The notes beneath the pieces were generated by a model. The model searched no databases and was not told the DNA's origin. It saw only the letters and a list, made by a program, of their open reading frames with translations. The position numbers were made by a program, and so were the translations under genes. This document shows, piece after piece, positions 1 to 4,723 of a stretch of 5,127 nt of DNA. How positions within the stretch are numbered: position 1 is the stretch's first letter; each line of letters starts with the position of its first letter. Origin of the DNA: an uncultured Clostridia bacterium (lineage in GTDB: Bacteria; Bacillota; Clostridia; Oscillospirales; Oscillospiraceae); contig CALJDB010000185.1 of the NCBI GenBank assembly GCA_938023775.1, forward strand, positions 1 through 5,127, given 5' to 3'.

Positions 1-414
1 GTAAGGTCCGACTACGCCGGAGAAAACGGGGCGGTCCGTGATTAGCTCCTTGGCGTGTCGGATGGCGTCGATATAAATGCCGGTGCGCGCCGTGCCGACC
101 GCGGGGATGGGAAGCGCCTCCGCCTCCTCCTCGCTCGTGACGCGCGCGCCGACGACGGTCGGGATCTCATCGTCCGAAAACCGCACCTCCGCGCCGAACG
201 CCTCCGCCTCCACGGAGAGGTCCATCAGACTCACGGACGCCGCGGAGTCTACGCGGTCGGCGATGAGCTTCATGCCGCGGGACTGGCTCTCGGCGCTGGA
301 GATGAGCTCACGCACCGTGATGCCCATCAGCTGGACCGACGGGAACGAGAGCACCGGCGTTGCCTTCTTTTTTCCGCCGCGCAGCATCTGCTGTTTCCAT
401 TCCTGAATATTCAT
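1..414 (-). CDS. UROD-fold (MtaA/MtbA/CmuA-like) corrinoid methyltransferase, N-terminal part
   Basis: Reading the minus strand from ATG at 414-412 gives 138 uninterrupted codons to the window edge, so the C-terminal part is missing. An AGGAG (complement of 423-427) lies 8 bases upstream of this ATG and supports the start. The opening (MNIQEWKQQM), the stretch PVLSFPSVQLMGITVRELI (residues 20-38), the MDLSVEAEAFGAE segment (64-76) and the RPVFSGVVGPY segment (128-138) resemble the N-terminus of uroporphyrinogen-decarboxylase-family methyltransferases. These cytoplasmic zinc enzymes move methyl groups between corrinoid proteins and small thiols, pterins or methyl donors. True heme-pathway HemE is unlikely given the neighbouring corrinoid protein and corrinoid activator. 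The zinc-binding His/Cys residues lie in the missing C-terminal half, so neither activity nor direction (donor side or acceptor side) can be judged. The gene is divergent from the AraC regulator and probably under its control (inference). Confidence 0.85.
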   Translation of the reverse strand, partial: MNIQEWKQQMLRGGKKKATPVLSFPSVQLMGITVRELISSAESQSRGMKLIADRVDSAASVSLMDLSVEAEAFGAEVRFSDDEIPTVVGARVTSEEEAEALPIPAVGTARTGIYIDAIRHAKELITDRPVFSGVVGPY

Positions 415-422
415 ATTTCCTG

Positions 423-429
423 CTCCTTT
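423..429 (-). promoter_or_regulatory. Ribosome binding site of the UROD-family methyltransferase
   Basis: The complement reads AAAGGAG, 8 bases before the ATG at 414. It fixes the start of the truncated minus-strand gene and shows that the gene is really translated in this direction. Confidence 0.75.
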
Positions 430-454
430 TTTGTTGATTTTCCCGGTTTTTTGC

Positions 455-476
455 GTTTCCTGAAACAATTATATTG
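455..476. promoter_or_regulatory. Two adjacent palindromes, candidate operator
   Basis: Positions 455-466 read GTTTC-CT-GAAAC, a perfect inverted repeat with 5-base arms. Positions 466-476 read CAAT-TAT-ATTG, a perfect inverted repeat with 4-base arms. They touch at position 466. They sit where the predicted minus-strand -10 box (468-473) and the plus-strand -35 box (474-479) overlap. A protein bound here could affect both divergent promoters. The short arms could arise by chance, and the bound protein is unknown; the AraC-family gene next door is the obvious candidate (inference). Confidence 0.4.
468..473 (-). promoter_or_regulatory. Candidate -10 box for the UROD-family methyltransferase gene
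   Basis: The minus strand carries a perfect TATAAT, about 54 bases upstream of the methyltransferase ATG. At 17-base spacing the -35 position reads TATCCT (complement of 491-496), which is poor. The promoter may therefore depend on an activator, with the PocR-AraC protein as candidate. No sigma54-type GG-N10-GC element was seen nearby. Confidence 0.4.
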
Positions 477-502
477 ACGCGGCGCAGCGGAGGATATAAA
501 AT
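474..502 (+). promoter_or_regulatory. Sigma70-type promoter for the PocR-AraC regulator
   Basis: A TTGACG box (474-479) is followed by a 17-base spacer and TAAAAT (497-502), one mismatch each from the consensus hexamers. Transcription would begin near 509, leaving a leader of about 50 bases before the ATG at 558. The -35 box overlaps the CAAT-TAT-ATTG palindrome and abuts the -10 of the divergent gene, so the two promoters are unlikely to fire independently. Confidence 0.6.
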
Positions 503-557
503 AATTCCGATATTTATGATTTTTTTGCCCTAAGTTGACGAAAGGAGGAAGCTCGCC

Positions 558-1883
558 ATGCCGAGCCGCAGCACAATCGAGGGGCGTCTTGCGCGCGCCG
601 CTGTGGATTCCTTTGCTCTCGCGCTCGGCGTGCGCTGTCTGCTGCTCACGCGGGACGACGGAAAGGCGCTCTACGCCCAGTCGCCGCAGGGGGCGGACTG
701 CACCTTCTGCGAGCGCCTGCGCGACTCGCTCCAGCTCACCGGGCTGCACTGCCGCGCGCTCCACGCCGAGGGCGTGCTCGCCTCGGAGCGCTTCGGCGGG
801 CGCTATACTTATTTCTGCCCGCTGGGGCTCGCCTTCTGCGCCGCGCCGGTCATCGAGGGCGGCAGGACCACGGCGGCGCTCATTGCCGGTCCCGTGCGCA
901 TCACGGAGACGGACGACGTGCTCGAAAGCGACGCGCTCCCCTCCCCGCTGCCCGCGGCGATCGAGGTGCGGCTGCGCAACGGACTTGAGCGCATCCCGGC
1001 GATGACGCCCCAGCGCCTGCACTATCTCTCCGGTCAGCTCTTCGCGAGCGCCGTCGTCGTCAGCGACAGCAGCCACGAGGTCTTTCTCAGCCAGAGTGAG
1101 AACGACCAGCAGAATTATATCGGAAGCTACATTGCGGGCATCAAGCGCAGCGCCCGCGCCGTGGGCTACCCCATGGCGCGCGAGCAGGCGCTCTACGAGG
1201 CGGTCGCCCGCGGAGATTCCGCGCTCGCAAACGAGCTGCTCGGGCAGCTCCTCGGCTATATCTTCTTCTATATCCGCAGCGAGGCGGACATTATGCAGCG
1301 CGTGCAGGAGCTGCTCGTCGTCATCTCCCGCGCGGCGATCGCCGCCGGAGCGGGCAGCGCGCAGGTGTTTGAGCTCAGCGACCGCTGCCGCGAGCACCTG
1401 CGCCTCGCGGAATCCCAGTCGGACCTCACGGCGCGGCTCTCGCGCACGATGAACCACTTTCTCCGTCTCGTCATCGACCTCGGCAGCAGCGGACTTTCCG
1501 ACGCGGTGCAGCGCGCGATCGAGTTTCTCTCCGCGAATTACGCCCAGCCGCTCACGCTGGAGGACGCCGCCGCAGCCGCAGGCTACTCCCCGACTTATTT
1601 CTCCCGCGTGTTCCGCGAGGAGACGGGCATCACTTACCGCGCGTATTTAAACCGCATCCGCATCGAGCGAAGCAAGCTGCTCCTGCTCTCCGGTCCCGTC
1701 TCCGTCGCAGAGGTCTGCCAGCTCGTCGGCTTCAGCGACCAGAGCTATTTCTGCAAGGTGTTCCGCGAGCTTGAGGGCGTTTCACCGGACCGCTTCCGCA
1801 AGCGCTCGCGCCGCATCGACACCGAAAAAGAGCACGGCGGCGGCGCGGATTTCGCGCAAAAAATTACCAAAAATGGCAAATAA
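558..1883 (+). CDS. AraC-family transcriptional regulator with N-terminal PocR-type sensor domain
   Basis: The 441-residue protein starts at ATG 558, nine bases after AAAGGAGG (541-548). Residues about 8-165 resemble the PocR ligand-binding domain, with Cys48-x2-Cys51, Cys65, a YFCPLGLAFCAAPVIEGG core (85-102, including Cys87 and Cys94) and ALIAGPVRI (107-115). Residues about 170-310 are a mostly helical linker. Residues about 316-418 form an AraC DNA-binding domain with two helix-turn-helix units, one around LTLEDAAAAAGYSPTYFSRV (332-351) and one around VSVAEVCQLVGFSDQSYF (381-398). A basic tail (KRSRR) follows. PocR itself controls cobalamin synthesis and propanediol use in Salmonella. Here the protein stands between a divergent methyltransferase and a corrinoid protein, so it is likely the local activator, sensing either the methyl donor or corrinoid or redox state (inference). 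No terminator separates it from the next gene. Confidence 0.92.
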   Translation: MPSRSTIEGRLARAAVDSFALALGVRCLLLTRDDGKALYAQSPQGADCTFCERLRDSLQLTGLHCRALHAEGVLASERFGGRYTYFCPLGLAFCAAPVIEGGRTTAALIAGPVRITETDDVLESDALPSPLPAAIEVRLRNGLERIPAMTPQRLHYLSGQLFASAVVVSDSSHEVFLSQSENDQQNYIGSYIAGIKRSARAVGYPMAREQALYEAVARGDSALANELLGQLLGYIFFYIRSEADIMQRVQELLVVISRAAIAAGAGSAQVFELSDRCREHLRLAESQSDLTARLSRTMNHFLRLVIDLGSSGLSDAVQRAIEFLSANYAQPLTLEDAAAAAGYSPTYFSRVFREETGITYRAYLNRIRIERSKLLLLSGPVSVAEVCQLVGFSDQSYFCKVFRELEGVSPDRFRKRSRRIDTEKEHGGGADFAQKITKNGK

Positions 1884-1887
1884 TTCT

Positions 1888-1917
1888 TATACAGCTTCCC
1901 TCCGTTCCGGATATAAT
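1888..1917 (+). promoter_or_regulatory. Candidate promoter of the corrinoid protein gene
   Basis: A perfect TATAAT (1912-1917) is preceded at 18 bases by TATACA (1888-1893), which matches the -35 consensus at four of six positions. The start site would be near 1924, giving a leader of roughly 57 bases. The imperfect -35 box leaves room for activation by the adjacent PocR-AraC protein. The -10 region shares the 8-mer GGATATAA with the regulator's own promoter (492-499 and 1909-1916). Confidence 0.5.
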
Positions 1918-1928
1918 CGGGGTTAGAA

Positions 1929-1949
1929 TCCGGCGCACAGGCGTCCGGA
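1929..1949 (+). promoter_or_regulatory. Leader hairpin and repeated CCGG motif upstream of the corrinoid protein gene
   Basis: TCCGG-CGC (1929-1936) can pair with GCG-CCGGA (1941-1943 and 1945-1949), leaving an ACAG loop and one bulged T at 1944. A related TCCGGA also lies just before the -10 box at 1906-1911, so the CCGG core occurs three times within about 45 bases. The hairpin would sit at the 5' end of the mRNA. It could stabilise the transcript or be DNA-level binding sites. No T run follows, so it is not a terminator. Function unknown. Confidence 0.35.
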
Positions 1950-1980
1950 AACAGCAAGGATTTGGGAGGATAACCGCCTT

Positions 1981-2625
1981 ATGACTATCATCGAAGAAAT
2001 TTCCGAAGCCATTGAAAAGGGCAAGGTCAAGATCGTCAAGGAGCTCGTTCCCGCCGCGATCGAGCAGGGTCACTCCGCGCAGGAGATCCTGAATGACGGA
2101 CTGCTCCACGGCATGAGCATTGTGGGCGACCGCTTCACCCGCAACGAAGCCTTCGTGCCGGAGGTGCTGGTCTCCGCCCGTGCGATGAACAAGGGCACGG
2201 AGCTGCTCAAGCCCCTGCTCGCCGCCGAGGGCAGCCAGCCGATCGGCAAGGTCTGCATCGGCACCGTGCAGGGCGACCTGCACGATATCGGCAAGAATCT
2301 CGTGAAGCTGATGCTCGAAAGCAAGAATATCGAGGTCATCGACCTCGGTGTTGACGTTCCGCCCGAAAAGTTCGTCCAGACCGTCATCGACGAGAAGTGC
2401 GACATCTGCTGCTGCTCCTCCCTGCTGACGACGACGATGCCCATGATGGAGGAGGTCGTCAAGGCGATGAAAGCGGCGGGCATCCGCGATCAGGTGAAGA
2501 TCATGGTCGGCGGCGCGCCCGTGACGCAGGAATACTGCGACCAGATCGGTGCGGACTACTACACCGACGACGGCGCATCCTGCGCCAATAAAGCCAAGGA
2601 GATCCTGCTCGCCAAGGCGCAGTAA
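1981..2625 (+). CDS. Corrinoid (B12-binding) methyl-carrier protein, MtaC/MtbC/MttC type
   Basis: The 214-residue protein has the usual length of a stand-alone methyltransferase corrinoid protein. Residues about 1-85 form the helical cap domain, with the family-like NDGLLHGMSIVGDRF (38-52) and EAFVPEVLVSARAM (56-69). Residues about 88-212 form the B12-binding Rossmann domain. GDLHDIGKN (98-106) contains the D-x-H-x-x-G motif, with His101 as the expected lower cobalt ligand. SSLLTTTM (146-153) supplies the S-x-L nucleotide-tail contact, and VGGAPVTQEY (176-185) supplies the GG motif. The ribosome binding site is GGGAGG (1964-1969), 11 bases before the ATG. The protein carries methyl groups between a donor-specific methyltransferase and an acceptor enzyme. 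Three consecutive cysteines (143-145) just before the S-x-L motif are unusual. It is rich in Lys (18) and poor in Arg (4), unlike its neighbours. The substrate cannot be assigned. Confidence 0.95.
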   Translation: MTIIEEISEAIEKGKVKIVKELVPAAIEQGHSAQEILNDGLLHGMSIVGDRFTRNEAFVPEVLVSARAMNKGTELLKPLLAAEGSQPIGKVCIGTVQGDLHDIGKNLVKLMLESKNIEVIDLGVDVPPEKFVQTVIDEKCDICCCSSLLTTTMPMMEEVVKAMKAAGIRDQVKIMVGGAPVTQEYCDQIGADYYTDDGASCANKAKEILLAKAQ

Positions 2626-2646
2626 ACAAAGATTTTCAGGAAAAAC

Positions 2647-2687
2647 AAGCATAGCGGTTTTACCCGGCGTAAGACCGCTATGCTTTT
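2647..2687 (+). terminator. Strong intergenic hairpin, terminator or attenuator
   Basis: Positions 2647-2663 pair with 2669-2685 to give a 17-bp stem with only one G-U pair (2659 with 2673) and a 5-base CCGGC loop. The base of the stem ends in TTTT (2684-2687), a short T tract. An A run at 2641-2645 precedes it, so it is partly symmetrical. It lies 21 bases after the corrinoid protein stop and 30 bases before the activator start. I saw no convincing new promoter between them, so it most likely terminates only part of the transcripts and lowers expression of the activator relative to the corrinoid protein (inference). Confidence 0.75.
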
Positions 2688-2700
2688 CTCAATATGCAAA

Positions 2701-2710
2701 AAAGGAGGTG
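2701..2710 (+). promoter_or_regulatory. Ribosome binding site that sets the activator start
   Basis: AAAGGAGGTG is a near-perfect complement of the 16S rRNA 3' end and lies about 9 bases before ATG 2718. An in-frame ATG at 2694 would place this site inside the gene and has no purine-rich site of its own, so 2718 is preferred. Confidence 0.85.
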
Positions 2711-2717
2711 CCGCCCC

Positions 2718-4187
2718 ATGGCGGAATCCGAGATCATCATAACGCCGGGCGCGCCGGGCGGAACGCTGCTCGATGCGCTGCGCGGCGCGGGCGCGGCGGT
2801 CCACGCCCCCTGCGGCGGGAACGGTACCTGCCGCCAGTGCCGCGTGCGCGTCACGGGTCCGCTGCGCGCGCCGGACGGCACGGTGCGGGAATACCGGGAC
2901 GAGGACGTCCTCGCCTGCCGCGTCCGTCCCGCTGGCGCGGTGCGCGTAACGCTGCCGGAAGCAGGAGCGGACCGCGTGCGGCTCGACGCGCTGACCCTGC
3001 CGGGCGGCGGCGAGGGACTTGGTCTCGCCGCCGACATCGGGACGACGACCGTCGCGGTCTACCTCTACGACCTTGCCACTGGGCGCTGCATCGCCCGGTG
3101 CGGCGAGCGGAACGCGCAGTGCGCTTACGGCGCGGACGTCATCAGCCGCATCCGCTTCGCGGAAACGCCCGGCGGGCTCGAAACGCTCACGCGCGCCGTC
3201 CGGGACCAGCTTGGCGCGATGCTGCGCGCGCTCTGCCCGGACCTCTCCCGCCTCCGCCGCGCCGCGCTCGCGGGGAACACGGTGATGGAGCATCTCTTCG
3301 CCGGGCTCTCGCCGGCGGGCATCGGCAGAGCGCCGTTTGCGCCGCTGAGCCTCTTCGGTTTTGAACGCGCGGCGGCGGAGTTCCTGCCCGGTCTTCCGGC
3401 GGACTGCATGCTCTATCTCTGCCCCGCCGTCTCCGGCTACGTCGGCGGCGACATCACCGCCGGGCTGCTCGCGAGCGGCGCTGCCAGGAGCGCGGAGACC
3501 GTGCTGTTTCTGGACGTCGGCACGAACGGCGAGATGGCGCTCGGCGACCGGCACGGCTTTCTCTGTTGCGCCGCGGCGGCGGGTCCCGCGTTTGAGTGTG
3601 CAGAGATCGCCTGCGGCTCCCGCGCCGTGCCGGGCGCGATTTTCGCCGTGGACCGCGACCTGACGGTTCATGTGATCGGGGGCTGCTCCGCGGAGACCCT
3701 CTGCGGCAGCGGACTCATCGACGCCGCGGCGGCGCTGCTCGAAAACGGTCTGCTCGACGAGACGGGCAGGCTGCGCGGCGAGCGCTATGACCTCACCGAC
3801 CGCGTGTTCGTCACGGCGCAGGACCTGCGGCAGCTCCAGCTCGCGAAGGCGGCGGTGCGCGCCGGGATCGAGACGCTGCTCGCACGCAGCGGCAAGCGCT
3901 ATACAGATGTCTCCGCGGTGCTGCTCGCCGGCGGCTTCGGCGCTTCCATGGATCTGCGCAGCGCCTGCGCCATCGGGCTGCTGCCCCCGGCGCTTCGCGG
4001 AAGAACGCGCCACGTCGGAAACAGCGCCGGCCTCGGCGCGGCGCTCTGTCTGACGGACTGCGGACGCGAGGGCGTCCGCCGCGCGGCGGCGCGCTGCCGC
4101 TATTTGGAGCTCTCCGGCGCGCGGGACTTCGACGAGCGCTTTGTGGACGCGATGTTTTTTGATGAATGGGAGGGTCTTGACGGATGA
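2718..4187 (+). CDS. ATP-dependent reductive activator of corrinoid protein ([2Fe-2S] ferredoxin plus ASKHA/DUF4445 domain)
   Basis: The 489-residue protein would use ATP hydrolysis to drive one-electron reduction of inactive Co(II) corrinoid to Co(I). Residues about 1-85 are a [2Fe-2S] ferredoxin domain with Cys32-x5-Cys38-x2-Cys41 and Cys67. The ASKHA region follows from about 101: AADIGTTTVAVYLYDL (104-119), NAQCAYGADVISRI (132-145), AGNTVMEHLFAG (185-196), PAVSGYVGGDITAG (236-249), LFLDVGTNGEMALG (263-276), AAGPAFECAEIACG (287-300), LAGGFG (403-408) and GNSAGLGAA (434-442). These are the signature blocks of RACo-type activators. At 489 residues it is clearly shorter than RACo-type proteins (about 600 or more). 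The ferredoxin runs almost directly into the ATPase, so the usual linker and middle domain seem missing. Only 2 Lys against 48 Arg. It follows the corrinoid protein gene and overlaps the next gene by 4 bases. Confidence 0.92.
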   Translation: MAESEIIITPGAPGGTLLDALRGAGAAVHAPCGGNGTCRQCRVRVTGPLRAPDGTVREYRDEDVLACRVRPAGAVRVTLPEAGADRVRLDALTLPGGGEGLGLAADIGTTTVAVYLYDLATGRCIARCGERNAQCAYGADVISRIRFAETPGGLETLTRAVRDQLGAMLRALCPDLSRLRRAALAGNTVMEHLFAGLSPAGIGRAPFAPLSLFGFERAAAEFLPGLPADCMLYLCPAVSGYVGGDITAGLLASGAARSAETVLFLDVGTNGEMALGDRHGFLCCAAAAGPAFECAEIACGSRAVPGAIFAVDRDLTVHVIGGCSAETLCGSGLIDAAAALLENGLLDETGRLRGERYDLTDRVFVTAQDLRQLQLAKAAVRAGIETLLARSGKRYTDVSAVLLAGGFGASMDLRSACAIGLLPPALRGRTRHVGNSAGLGAALCLTDCGREGVRRAAARCRYLELSGARDFDERFVDAMFFDEWEGLDG

Positions 4188-4711
4188 TCGACGTGAAAGC
4201 CGCCGCGCTCGAATGCGGCTTCTCCGCCGCGGCGGACCTCGACCCCGCGACGCTGCGCTTTCTGCCGGAGGTGCGCAGCATGTGCCGCGCCGACCGCTGC
4301 CGGAGCTTCGGGCGAAAGTGGAGCTGCCCGCCGGGCTGCGGCGAGCTGGAGCTTTGGCGCTCTCGCGCCGCGAAATACCGCAGCGGCGTTCTGCTTCAGA
4401 CCATCGGCGAGCGCGAGGACTCGCTCGATCTGGAGGCGGCGGAGGAGGTCTCGCGGCGCAACGACGCGAATTTTTACCGCCTTCTCGCGCGCCTGTACGC
4501 AGAGGGTCTCGATTTCCTGCCCATGGGCGCCGGGACCTGCACCCGCTGCGCGGCATGCACCTACCCGGACGCGCCCTGCCGCCACCCGGAGACGCTCGCC
4601 CCCTCCATGGAAGCCTGCGGTCTCTTCGTCAGCGACGTCTGCCGCAGCAACGCCCTCCCCTACTACTACGGCGACCGGAAGATCGCCTTCACCTGCTGTG
4701 TTCTGTTTTAA
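4184..4711 (+). CDS. DUF2284 Cys-rich predicted metal-binding protein
   Basis: The 175-residue protein resembles the DUF2284 family of predicted metal-binding proteins, whose function I do not know. It contains 13 cysteines in two groups: Cys34-x4-Cys39-x8-Cys48-x3-Cys52, with the family-like GRKWSCPPGCG (43-53), and Cys119-x2-Cys122-x2-Cys125-x6-Cys132, followed by HPETLAPSMEACGLFVSDV (134-152). The second group has spacing like an iron-sulfur site. There is no signal peptide or membrane segment, so it is probably cytoplasmic. Its ATG overlaps the activator's TGA (ATGA, 4184-4187), and GGGAGGG (4168-4174) lies 9 bases upstream, so the two are translationally coupled. That coupling suggests a role with the activator, such as electron supply or metal handling (inference). 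It ends in a CC-VLF tail. Confidence 0.85.
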   Translation: MIDVKAAALECGFSAAADLDPATLRFLPEVRSMCRADRCRSFGRKWSCPPGCGELELWRSRAAKYRSGVLLQTIGEREDSLDLEAAEEVSRRNDANFYRLLARLYAEGLDFLPMGAGTCTRCAACTYPDAPCRHPETLAPSMEACGLFVSDVCRSNALPYYYGDRKIAFTCCVLF

Positions 4712-4723
4712 GGAGGCATCGGA

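Noticed and set aside
55..477. Plus-strand open frames over the left edge (also 77-406)
   Set aside because: The minus strand encodes a recognisable UROD-family N-terminus with a ribosome binding site; the plus-strand frames are its shadows.
499..515. AAATA...TATTT inverted repeat near the regulator's transcription start
   Set aside because: It is only a 5-bp A/T stem in an AT-rich stretch and is likely to be chance.
535..540. Second TTGACG, considered as another -35 box
   Set aside because: No -10 sequence follows at suitable spacing, and the region is already the ribosome binding site of the regulator gene.
411..1457. A 348-codon open frame on the minus strand, antisense to the PocR-AraC gene
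   Set aside because: The PocR and AraC domains are clear on the plus strand. This frame has no domain and overlaps both the divergent promoter region and the supported methyltransferase start.
1874..1888. TGGCA at the end of the regulator gene, considered as a sigma54 -24 element
   Set aside because: The GG at 1875-1876 is not followed by GC at the required spacing (1887-1888 is TT).
2694..2717. Upstream in-frame start at ATG 2694 for the activator
   Set aside because: It has no ribosome binding site, and it would place the strong AAAGGAGGTG inside the gene. Start 2718 has ideal spacing.
3075..3081. GCCACTG, resembling the B12 box of cobalamin riboswitches
   Set aside because: It lies inside the activator coding region, and none of the surrounding riboswitch structure was seen. 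A 7-base match is expected by chance.
2559..4556. A 665-codon open frame on the minus strand
   Set aside because: It lies antisense to the well-supported activator and DUF2284 genes, has low-complexity Arg/Ala-rich sequence with no recognisable domain, and is a typical product of high GC content.
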